Shown here: piece after piece, positions 46,086 through 55,613 of the stretch
How the letters are laid out: each line of letters opens with the position of its first letter
Position numbering within the stretch: position 1 is the stretch's first letter
Source of the DNA: Linanthus parryae
Lineage: Eukaryota; Streptophyta; Magnoliopsida; Ericales; Polemoniaceae
Length of the DNA: 64,000 nucleotides
Reading direction: 5' to 3'
NCBI GenBank assembly: GCA_023055425.1
Contig: JALGPY010000002.1
Location: forward strand, 156,809,345 to 156,873,344
Position numbers and translations under genes: made by a program
Notes under the pieces: model-generated
Seen by the model: only the letters and a program-made list of their open reading frames with translations
What the model was told of the DNA's origin: nothing
Database searches by the model: none

Positions 46086-46572
46086 GAATGTTAAATAAGG
46101 ATGCATTGGTTTAGGGGGAGCATCAAGTAACAAAGGTAAGATGTATGTGCTTTCAAAGGTTTGAACTGATTTTCAAAGCCTTGAAAATCATTTCAAAGCT
46201 TTGATTTTTATCTGTTGCAGTGTTACAGTGTTTCAAGACCTTGAAAACTTTTTCAAAGCCTAAAAAATAAGTCTGCTATACTAGTAGTCAATAAACTTGG
46301 ATCATTCTGTATTGAGTGATATCTCTGTAGATATTTGCTCAATATAGCCCCTACCTTTTTCAAAAACTATTTTTAGCCAAATATAGTATTAAATTATTTC
46401 TTTCCAATGGCCTAAAAGATTTGAATCCTCTCTGATTATTACAGATCTTTTCAGATCAGAGAGATATTCTAGCTTCCTTTTGAAACTCAAACACTTTTAG
46501 TATTTATCTTCTTCTCTTCTCTTCTATTCCCTCCGTATCATTCCTACCTATCTATTCTTCTCCCAAACCCTA
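46086..46572 (+). other. SIRE-B spacer between pol and the post-pol ORF
   Basis: No gene is seen. It contains a PPT-like TTAGGGGGAG (46111-46120) and a cluster of TTCAAAGCCTTGAAAA-type imperfect palindromes (46155-46265). Confidence 0.7.
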
Positions 46573-46793
46573 ATGAGCACAAGGAGAGCTTCAAAAAGAA
46601 TCAAGATGGCTGGAGGTTCAAAACTTGGTTCAGAGAAGAAAAGAAAGGCAGCAGTGGATGAAGTTCAAGAGAATAGTGGAGACTCTAGCTCTAGAACTAC
46701 TAGTGCAGAGGCAGTTGCAGATATTCCTCCACCCAAAAAGAAAGTCAAGAAGGTTGTAACTTCCTCCTCAGAAAAGAAAAAGAAGAATCAGAA

Positions 46794-47455
46794 AAGAAGA
46801 AGAAGAAGAAGAAGAAGAAGAAGAAGAAGAAGAAGAAGAAGAAGAAGAAGAAGAAGAAGAAGAAGAAGAAGAAGAAGAAGAAGAAGAAGAAGAAGAAGAA
46901 GAAGAAGAAGAAGAAGAAGAAGAAGAAGAAGAAGAAGAAGAAGAAGAAGAAGAAGAAGAAGAAGAAGAAGAAGAAGAAGAATCAGAAAAGAAGAAGAAGA
47001 AGAATCAGAAAGAAGAAGAAGAAGAAGAAGAAGAAGAAGAAGAAGAAGAAGAAGAAGAAGAAGAAGAAGAAGAAGAAGAAGAAGAAGAAGAAGAAGAAGA
47101 AGAAGAAGAAGAAGAAGAAGGAGAAGAAGAAGAAGAAGAAGAAGAAGGAGGAGGAGAAGAAGAAGAAGAAGGAGGAGGAGAAGAAGAAGAAGAAGGAGGA
47201 GCAGAAGAAGAAGAAGAAGAAGGAGCAGAAGAAGAAGAAGGAGAAGGAGAAGAAGAAGAAGAAGAAGAAGAAGAAGAAGAAGAAGAAGAAGAAGAAGAAG
47301 AAGAAGAAGAAGAAGAAGAAGAAGAAGAAGAAGAAGAAGAAGAAGAAGAAGAAGAAGAAGAAGAAGAAGAAGAAGAAGAAGAAGAAGAAGAAGAAGAAGA
47401 AGAAGAAGAAGAAGAAGAAGAAGAAGAAGAAGAAGAAGAAGAAGAAGAAGAAGAA
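46794..47455 (+). repeat. GAA/AAG microsatellite, 662 bp
   Basis: About 220 AAG triplets with two ATCAGAAA interruptions (46981-47010) and a GGA/GCA-rich patch (47120-47246). Encodes poly-Arg, poly-Lys or poly-Glu depending on frame. Long open frames on either strand here (poly-Leu, poly-Ser, poly-Phe) are artefacts of the repeat. Confidence 0.95.
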
Positions 47456-48908
47456 AGAGAAAGCTGCTGCAGAGAAGCAACCTGAAACAGAGATTTCTGG
47501 CCCCAAGAAGTTGAAGAAAAAGAAGAAGTCAAATCAAGCTGAAAAAGGGAAGGTAACAGAAGAACAGCCAGAAGATCATATGGAGAAGGCCCTGCAAATC
47601 TACTCAAAGAACTCAACCCCTGATGAAACTTGGTTTGTCTCAAACACCTCCAAAGGTCGGTGGTTAGATGGTTTTGCTTCCAGATCTATTGCTTTCTGTA
47701 TTATGATCAATATGAATATGGTGGAACACATGAATCTTAAGTGCATCTCTATGTTAAAGAAGATTTCTCTGTGGTCTATATTGAACCCTTAAGAGTTAGC
47801 CTACCCAAGACTCACCAGACTCTTATATCTGAACTTGAAACAAGTTAAGAGATCAGCACACTTGGTAATTCAATCTTGAGTTGCTGGAATAGAGATTGAA
47901 TTGGACCACTCTGAGTTTGCCAATGTGCAAGGCTGTCACAAGAGGTATGACACAAACAATCACCCACCAAAGACAGAAGTACTGAAACTAGCCAGAGAAG
48001 AGTTCTACCTACCAAACACTCCCACCACAGCCAAACAATTGACACACTCTTTGTTAAATGTTGAATCCAAAGTCCTTCACCCTATTTTAGTAAGGTGTAT
48101 CTTTCCCAGAGAGCATTCTAGAGATTTGGTGACTGATAGAATGTTGCACATCATGTATTTGATCATGCATGGCTATGAGATTGATCTTCCAAAGTTAGTG
48201 ATTGAACATATGCTCTTTAGCCATACCAATAAAAGAAAACATCCTCTGCCCTATGCAAATCTGCTCACATTGTCATTTGAACACTTTGAGATTCCAACTG
48301 GTGGAGAGGAATCAGTCACTTCTGGCATGGGAATGATTAATGAGAAAGCCTTTGAGAACATTGGAGTGGTAAAGACCAAAGAAAAGACTTGGAAGTTGTA
48401 CTCAGATTTGACTGAAGAAGAACTGGGTGGAAAGCAGTTTCTTAAGCCCAAGACCTTGAGTCCCACTTCAAGTTAGATTTCTCAGCCTACAGGCAATCAG
48501 AGACTTGATGGTTTGGAGTTGGATTTAGAAGAGATCAAAGAAACTGTTTATGGACTTGAAACTGATATTGGGAAAGTTAAGTATATGGTGGAAATCATCT
48601 TCAGGAGCATGACTTTGCTTCATGTTCCTGAGGATGAAGAACGTAAGAAGAAAAGTGATTCTGACAAGAATTTGCCTAGTGAACATTCCAACCAGGAAGA
48701 GGCTGCTCCAGTCAAAGATAAGGGAAAGCAAGTGGTAGAACAAGCTGCTCAAAAAGCAGATGAAGTCAACAGTCCTGACTCAGTTGATCTGCTGATTATT
48801 TTGAAGAAAAAGAAGAAATCTCCAATGGCTACTACAAAGGACAAGACTGAAGAAGTGACTGTTGCTGGTGAGAATGAAGAGGAACAGGAAGAACAGGATA
48901 AGACCAAT

Positions 48909-49062
48909 GAAGAAGAAGAAGAAGAAGAAGAAGAAGAAGAAGAAGAAGAAGAAGAAGAAGAAGAAGAAGAAGAAGAAGAAGAAGAAGAAGAAGAAGAAGA
49001 AGAAGAAGAAGAAGAAGAAGAAGAAGAAGAAGAAGAAGAAGAAGAAGAAGAAGAAGAAGAAG
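48909..49062 (+). repeat. Second GAA microsatellite, 154 bp
   Basis: A pure run of about 51 GAA triplets encoding Glu in the frame of the post-pol ORF tail. The SIRE-A homologue has only short, interrupted Glu runs (about 11110-11180). Confidence 0.95.
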
Positions 49063-49094
49063 ATCAAGAGGGCGATGAAAACCCAAACCCTTAA

Positions 49095-49413
49095 TCTTGC
49101 CTACTCTTTCTTCCCCATTCTCTCATTTTCTTTAAGTTTTTAAGTTTTTCTTTTAAAAAAATTCCAGACACTTGATCCAACATGCTCTCTATCTTTTTGA
49201 TGAAAGTCAAAAGGGGGAGAAATTCGAGGGTTTTTAGGTTCTGTATTTTTATGAATTATTATCTGCTGAACTTTTTAATTTCGGTTGCTGAATTGAATAA
49301 GTTGGATCTTTTTGGAATTACTATGTTATTTTGAATTGTGAACTAATCAGTATTTTTTTCCAGAGACTATGGATTAAACAGAATTTGGTTTCGTCTTTCA
49401 TCAAGGGGGAGAT
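49095..49413 (+). promoter_or_regulatory. SIRE-B double PPT with complementary flanking arms
   Basis: TTGATGAAAGTC (49197-49208) precedes PPT1 (AAAAGGGGGAGA, 49209-49220). GTCTTTCATCAA (49393-49404) overlaps the start of PPT2 (AAGGGGGAGAT, 49403-49413), which touches the LTR. Both 12-mers equal those of SIRE-A. No gene lies between. Confidence 0.78.
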
Positions 49414-50726
49414 TGTAAGATCACAAGTTGTGCAAGGCTTGAAATAGCTTAATTATTTCAAGGCCTTGAATCAGCTTTCAAAGCCTTTAATCGGTTATCA
49501 TAGGCTTGAACATAGTATAGCTATCTTCAAGGACTTGAAACTGATTTCAAAGCCTTGAAACTGTTTAACCTATATGAACATTCTCAGGGGGAGTTTTCTG
49601 TGAACTCTTCTAAGTTGATTTCATATCCCTCATTTATATGATTGATTTACTTTTATTTGATGATGAAATACTAATTATTCTAACATTTGAACATAAAATA
49701 TCATCTATTTGACTATGATTTTGCAGGGAATTTTATTTCCTAGTTTGCAGGGATTATTTCCTAATCTGACTTGTGCAGGGAAGGAAATAATTGAGAAGAT
49801 GATTTTGTGTTTAATCTGACTGGTATGATAGCTTCTCAATCTATTCAAATTCAAGATCACAACATTATCTCTGTAGATTGTGATCACTTAACCGTTGGAT
49901 AAGATTGTCCAAGAGTCAAAGTCTGTTGCCTACAAAATAGGAGATTTGTTGCTGAAAATCTGGGAAGATTTGCAGAGCTGTTTCAAGTTTAAATATAGCT
50001 CATTTCTAAAGCAACACACACAACACTCAACGGGCAAAAGAGAGAGACAAGTTTGGATTGACAAGCATCAAAGAGTTTCATCAATCTCACAATCCATTTC
50101 ACAGAAGTTCATTGCATACTTCACTGCAGTGTCTACACTCTAGTGTTCTTCTGTATTGTGCTTTATTGGTAGATCATTTATTTAATATTTCTATCTTTAT
50201 TCTCGAGGATTGTTCAAAGTGAACAATAGATAATTCTTTGTTAATCAGTTAGCTAGAGCAGGTACTAGATAGGTTAGGGAGAACCACAAGCTGTAACAGA
50301 GTAAGGCATCTCTTTGTGATTGAGATCTAGGGCTTAGCTTTTTATTAATAAGAATTGTGTTGAAAATCCTGCAGGGATCAGATCCCTGAGGTAGAGATTA
50401 TGTCCAAGTGGACTGAAATCTATAAATCATTTGTCTCTTGCATTTACAGTTTCTTTACTTACTCAGTTTTTACAGCATTCAAACTTGTCTGTTTTTCAAG
50501 GGTTTGAAACTCTTTTCAAGGCCTTGAAAAAGACTTGACTGATCTATTCCAAATTGTATTTCATTCCAAATGCTTGAACTTTATTTCAAGGCCTTGAACT
50601 TCACTAGTTTTCACAAGATATTACTGTCTTAGCAAGTTTTTCAAAAAGTTGGCATACTCTGTTCAACCCCCCCCCCCCCTTCTAGAGTATCTTAGCTGCA
50701 TTACCACCTGCACACTCACGCTTTCA
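49414..50726 (+). repeat. SIRE-B 3' LTR (1,313 bp)
   Basis: TGTAAGATCACAAG start, CTTTCA end. It shares the palindromes (perfect copy 49457-49470) and the C-run hairpin (50654-50690) with the 5' LTR. Substitutions are frequent, so the insertion is not recent. Confidence 0.93.
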
Positions 50727-51587
50727 TGAATTCCTGAGGAAATATTTGCCACCGTCCAAGGTTGCTCTGGAAATGGTTGAGATTACAAATTTCACTCAGG
50801 AAGAGGACAACTCATTGGGAGACGCATGGAAAATGTTCAGCCAAATTCTTCGTAGATGTCCGAATCATGGGGAGCCATGGCACAAGCTCCTCCATTATTT
50901 CTACAATGTGTTAGATAAGGAAACGGCTGATCAGTTGGATATGTTAGCTGGAGGTAACTTTATGGGGCATGGGACACAGCGAGCTCAGGATTTGCAGAAC
51001 AATGTATCTAAGAGAGAGACTACGAGTTCTGAGACTCGTAGGTATTTGAAACCTGGGGATGCAGCCTTAGTCAACAAAATTGAGTCTGTGGAGCAAAAGC
51101 TTGAATCCATGAACCTAGCATTTCACAGCATGCAACCTCCATCACAGGTAAAATCCATGGGTGAACTACTAGTAGATGAGAGTGAGGGGTATGATTGTAG
51201 TTTTGATGATGTGAATTTCATGAGACAGCAGCAGTGGCCTAACACATACCATCCCAACAACCGCAACCATCCAAACTTTATCACTCCACCTGAACAGCTG
51301 AAGGCAATTACTACTCGCGGTGGCATTACTACTGAGAATCCTTCATATTCTATCAACGCACGAGTTGAGGCGACTAAGGCAACTGAGAAGGAATTGAGTG
51401 AAGAAATTCTCGTGTCTGTCGCGATTCCCCAATTAAATGACATCGTTGAGAAGAAAGAAGAGCCCAAAAAATCTAAATCCGGCTTAGTATGTGCTAGATG
51501 TGCCATATCCGGCGGCAATAAAGAGGAATGATGAGGAGCATTTTGGGAAATTTTTGAACATATTCAAACAACTTCTTATAAACATTC
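50727..51587 (+). pseudogene. Gypsy-3 Gag fragment (Athila/Tat type)
   Basis: Plus-strand Gag lacking its first half: EFLRKYLPPSKVALEMVEIT from 50727, PNHGEPWHKLLHYFYNVLDK, ADQLDMLAGGNFM, then IESVEQKLESMNLAF. The zinc-knuckle region is deleted: NNRNHPNF (about 51255-51280) runs straight into PEQLKAITTRGGI, a block normally further downstream. The frame ends at 51529, but homology (DEEHFGKFLNIFKQLLINIP) goes on to 51587. It starts immediately after the SIRE-B LTR. Confidence 0.82.
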
Positions 51588-53184
51588 CTCGGCAACGGCA
51601 GGAACGATAGAATTCCCTTGATAACTCTGTTTTCGGAGTTATTCCGGAAATCCCCGGCAACGGCGCCAAAAAATTGACATGTTCCAACTGCAAGTGTACA
51701 TTTTTCGGTGCAGTAATAATTCCTAAAATCAGGGTTGTCGAACCCAAGGGACTTCTATGTAAACTAGCTATTGATTCTTAACCTTGTGTGCACTAGCAAC
51801 TGAATTTTGTTTACTAATTCTACTTAAAATTAAACAACTTCTAATGAGTTAACCGATAGTAGGTTCGCACGATTAACAAGAATGATTTAAAAGGTCACTG
51901 ATTGGAGACAAGTACTGGGAATTCTCTCGTTGATCACTAGGAATGAGATGAAATACGCTTTGAATTATGAAACGCTAACGCATCTTCAATTATTAATCAA
52001 CCAACCGATAAAATGTCGAGTTACCAAACAAGCTATCTAAATGTAACAAATACAAACCGAGTTCCCAAGCTTGATTTAACCCTAACCATGCATTAAGATT
52101 AGTTATTCTACTTTGATGATCCTAGTTAAATCTACCGAGTTACCAAGTAGTGATACAACTAGGTGAAATGTACAATTTACCGACTAATTCTCACAGAGTT
52201 TCAACGTGAGTACTAATTAAGTTCTATCCTACGTGAGATCAAACACAACAAAGCATAAAATCGCCACATAAAACGTTTCATAACAAAATGCTAAGAATAA
52301 TGAAGAAGAAGAGAGAAAGCAATCCAAACGGATGATATCCAAGCTCCAAAGTGCTCCCTAAGCTCCAATAACGTCGTTCATGTCATCTCCTTCTCAAAAA
52401 ACGACCTACTAAAGTCTAAAAATACGTTCCCAAGTGTTTGGAACTAATTAGAACATACTACAAAATTTCCCTAATAGTTTCACAATTTTCTGTTGCGCAC
52501 CAGGTCGTACGACCTCCCTGTCGAGGTCATACGACCGCTGGAGAATGGACATGAGGTCGTGCGACCTCATATTCAGGTCTTGCAGGACCTCAACCTCGCT
52601 GCCTGTTTGTCATTGAGTGACCACCAGGTCGTGCGACCAGTATTTGAGGTCGTACGACCTCTAGCAATCTTCTACCAGAGCATGTGACCTCATTGTGAGG
52701 TCTTGCAACCTCCATAGGACCTGGTACTTCTCTAATTTGCTTCCAAGTCTTGCTCCTCGTCGTCCGCTCACTTGTCGAGCCTCCTCTTGAACTTCTTAGT
52801 CGCGTTTCATGCTCAACAACTCAACGCTTGCTCGTATCTTCCTTCCACGTTCGTTTCACTTTCATTTCATCACGTCTTGCTTGAACGTTAAAATCCCAAA
52901 CTCACCATAGCTTCCAAAGCTCGTTTTCTTTATCCACTTGCTTCTCGCGTGCTTCGTTCCTGTAAACACAACACGAACACACCGTGAATATCAAATGTGA
53001 AAAAATATGATGAAAAGCATGTAAAAAATAATGTAGAAAATGCCCGGACTTTACATTCATAGCTCATGAACTCATTATCAACAATTAAAGAATGATTTAC
53101 TCGAGAAGACGCTAAATTTTACATGATGAGCATACAAAGTGTAACAAAATAATCAATAAAATAACTCCAAAAACATAGTTATCA
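51588..53184 (-). mobile_element. Gypsy-3 5' LTR and PBS in reverse orientation
   Basis: A minus-strand LTR (51675-53184, 1,510 bp; TGATAACTATG start at 53184) with its Asp-tRNA PBS (TCCCCGGCAACGGCGCCA on the plus strand, 51651-51668). Left of the PBS lies a 27-bp plus-strand copy of the LTR start (TGATAACTCTGTTTTCGGAG, from 51619). The LTR carries eight AGGTCGTACGACCT-type palindromes (52502-52713). It faces the Gag fragment tail to tail, so the element is rearranged. Confidence 0.8.
52502..52713 (-). repeat. Array of AGGTCGTACGACCT palindromes in the Gypsy-3 LTR
   Basis: Eight copies, three to four perfect (52502-52515, 52553-52566, 52647-52660), others with central changes such as AGGTCTTGCAACCT, spaced 20 to 50 bp apart. 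Confidence 0.88.
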
Positions 53185-54160
53185 ACCGTCCTTGAGAAGG
53201 AGAAGCTTTCTGGAGCAAACTTTCTAGACTGGTACAGGAACTTGAGAATCGTTCTCAAGCAGGAAAATAAACTGTACACTCTAGAGGAAGAAGTTCCTGA
53301 GGGTCCAGAAAATAATACCCCTGCATCCCTAAAGGCGCATCAAAATTTCGTTGACGATTTTAATGATGAGGCATGCCTTGTGCTTTGCACCATGACCTCT
53401 GAGCTTCAGAAGCAACACGAGAACATGGGTGCGTTCGATATGATCGCACACTAGAAACAGCTCTTTCAAGAGTAGGCAAGGGTTGAGAGGTATGAAGTTT
53501 CCAATGCATTGTCCAAACGTCATTTGTGAGAGGGAAACCCTGTGGGACCTCATTTGCTTCGTGTGATCGGGTACTTATAGAATCTCACACACCTAGGGTT
53601 TCCTGTGAGCGATGAGCTGGCCACTGATCTCGTTTTGCAATCGTTGCCTGAGAGTTATGGACAGTTCATCATGAACTATAACATGAATGAGATAGTGAAG
53701 CCCCTGCCAAATCTACTCAATATGTTGAGGTAGCTGAACAAAGCATGAACAAGGGAAAGGGCAAGGCCATAATAATGATGAGAAAAGGAAAGAGCAAAAG
53801 TTTTTCTTCTACCTCAAAAGTGAAAGGAAACTCAGTTTCCAAACCTAAGAAAGTTTCCCTTAAACCTGATGGTGGCGTTGCCAAGGGCGTGAATAAGGGT
53901 GATTGTCACTACTGTAGTCACCCTGGACACTTTAAGAGTAACTGCCCAAAGTATCTAGAGGATAAAAGGCTTGGAATAGTGATTCCACCACCACCAGGTA
54001 TTTTTGTTATAGATGTCAATTTAACTATCTCTTCATCATGGGTATTGGATACTGGATGTGGATCTCACATTTGTCAAAATGTGCAGGATCCAAAGAGAAG
54101 TAGAAGATTGGCTAATGGGGAGATAGACCTGCACGTTGGGATGGAGCAAAGGTTGCTGCA
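53185..54160 (+). pseudogene. Angela-2 gag and protease start, 5' truncated
   Basis: It resumes Angela-2 at VLEKEKLSGANFLDWYRNL. 53242-53454 is open (SELQKQHENMGAFDMIAH), then stops occur at about 53452 and 53474, and more up to 53740. 53745-54160 gives KGKGKAIIMMRKGKSKSFSS, the zinc knuckle CHYCSHPGHFKSNCP with all ligands, and the protease WVLDTGCGSHICQN. Pseudogene with an intact knuckle and protease triad. Confidence 0.86.
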
Positions 54161-55613
54161 TTGGTCGTAGGCATGTACGAGTTGTCTTTGCCTTCAGTAT
54201 TAGTTTTAGAATTAAATAATTGCTATTTTGTGCCTGCTATGAGCAGAAACATTATTTATATTTCTTGTTTGGACAAGAAAGGTTTTACTATTTCAATAAA
54301 GGAAAGTTGCTCCATTTATCTTGATAGTATTCACTACTGTAGTGCGCAATTATTTAATGGATTATATATCCTTGATCTAAGCATTCCTGTCTATAACATA
54401 AATACTGAGAGGATTAAAATGAATGATTTAAATCATGCTTATCTATGGCATTGTCGTCTAGGCCATATAAACGAGAAACGTGTTATCTAGACTCCGTAAG
54501 GATGGATTTATATAGTCATTTGATTTTGAATCATATGAGACATGTAAAGCTTGTTTGTTAGGAAAGATGACAAAGTCCCATTTCAATAAGAAAGGTGAGA
54601 GGACTAGTGAGCAATTGGCGCTCGTGCATACTGATGTATGTGGGCCATTTGCCACATCTGCCATGGGTGGTTACGTCTATTCCATTACGTTTACTGATGA
54701 TTTCAGTAGATATGGATTTTTATACCTTATGAAATCCAAATCTGAATCCCTTAAAAATTTCAAAGAATTCAAGAATGAAGTAGAGAAACAGCTTGGCAAA
54801 AGTATCAAGGCTCTACGATCAGACCGTGGAGGAGAATACTTGAGACAAGAGTTTGACGACTATCTTAGAGAGTTTGGGATAATATCCCAACTCACTCCAC
54901 CCGGAACGCCACAATGGAATGGCGTATCCGATAGGAAGAATCGAACTTTGTTGGACATGGTTCGATCTATGATGTGTCAAACTGATCTTCTATTATCCTT
55001 TTGGGGCTACGCTCTATTGTGTGCAGCTTTCACCAGTAACCGTATTCTATCCAAATCAGTCATGAAGACTCCATATGAGATGTGGAGTGGGAGGCGCCCC
55101 ACAGTGTCGTTCATGAGTATTTGGGGCTACGATGTCTATGTAAGACGTTTACAATCAGACAAACTCGGGCCTAAGTCGGATAAGTGTAAGTTTGTGGGAT
55201 ACCCTAAGAAAACTAAGGGATATTATTTCTACAATCCAGCCGAGAACAAGGTGTTTGTTGCTCGGTCCGGCGTGTTTTTAGAAAGAGAGTTTGTCTCTAA
55301 AGAAGCAAGTGAGAGGACTGTAGAACTTGAAGAAATTCAAGAACCACAAACCACCGATCCTACTATGGAACATGAACAGGAACGAGAAGATGTTGTGGAT
55401 AAACATGTTCAAGTAACACAAGAGCTTCGTAGGTCAAGTAGAGAGAGCAAGGAGCCAGAGAGGTATGGACTTCTCGCGACTAAGCCCGGTGACGCGTTGC
55501 TCATAGATGATGAGCCTACTACTTGTGGAGAGGCCATTAAAGGGCCGGACTCTCAGAAGTGGCGTAAAGCAATGGAATCCGAGATGGAATCCATGCATAC
55601 CAACAAAGTATAG
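54161..55613 (+). pseudogene. Angela-2 GAG-pre-integrase and integrase
   Basis: 54161-54490: MYELSLPSVLVLELNNCYFV and AYLWHCRLGHINEKRV, then a frameshift and a stop. 54555-55613 (352 codons) is open through the core: VHTDVCGPF (Asp 1), ALRSDRGGEYL (Asp 2). The third position reads Asp in NGVSDRKNRT where Glu is expected, a likely catalytic loss. The C-terminal part (MKTPYEMWSGRRPTVSFM) and acidic linker follow, with an in-frame stop at 55611 before RT. Confidence 0.87.

Larger units (their letters stand above)
46573..49094 (+). pseudogene. SIRE-B post-pol ORF (env-like position) with GAA expansions
   Basis: The start ATG at 46573 gives a Lys/Arg-rich N-terminus (MSTRRASKRIKMAGGSK) that enters a 662-bp GAA tract; the frame after the tract is different. 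Then ETWFVSNTSKGRWLDGFASR (47511-47792), a stop, and the conserved core at 47901-48476: QLTHSLLNVESKVLHPILVR, TDRMLHIMYLIMHGYEIDLP, KHPLPYANLLTLSFEHFEIP. After a stop at 48474 comes a helical segment (DIGKVKYMVEIIFRSM) and an acidic tail of about 51 Glu from a second GAA tract. The core resembles the TE-associated 'putative plant transposon protein' family. No signal peptide or clear membrane segment supports a true envelope. Confidence 0.75.
39092..50726 (+). mobile_element. SIRE-B: Sirevirus-type Copia element (11,635 bp)
   Basis: 5' LTR 39092-40399, PBS 40402-40413, gag, a partly duplicated gag-protease region, integrase, RT, RNase H, post-pol ORF with GAA arrays, two PPTs, 3' LTR 49414-50726. 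RT and RNase H blocks ([38 protein letters not shown]) are diagnostic of SIRE. Flanks differ (CAACC left, TGAAT right), so it is not in its original insertion context on at least one side. Coding frames are broken. Confidence 0.92.

Noticed and set aside
46788..47643. Long open frames of poly-Leu, poly-Phe and poly-Ser on the minus strand
   Set aside because: They are read-throughs of the GAA microsatellite and have no real protein content.
46573..49094. True viral envelope gene
   Set aside because: No signal peptide, cleavage site or membrane segment is visible. Only the position after pol is env-like.
51651..51668. tRNA-Asp gene
   Set aside because: Only the 18-base 3' end is present, next to an LTR. 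It is a primer-binding site, as at 17456 and 21837.
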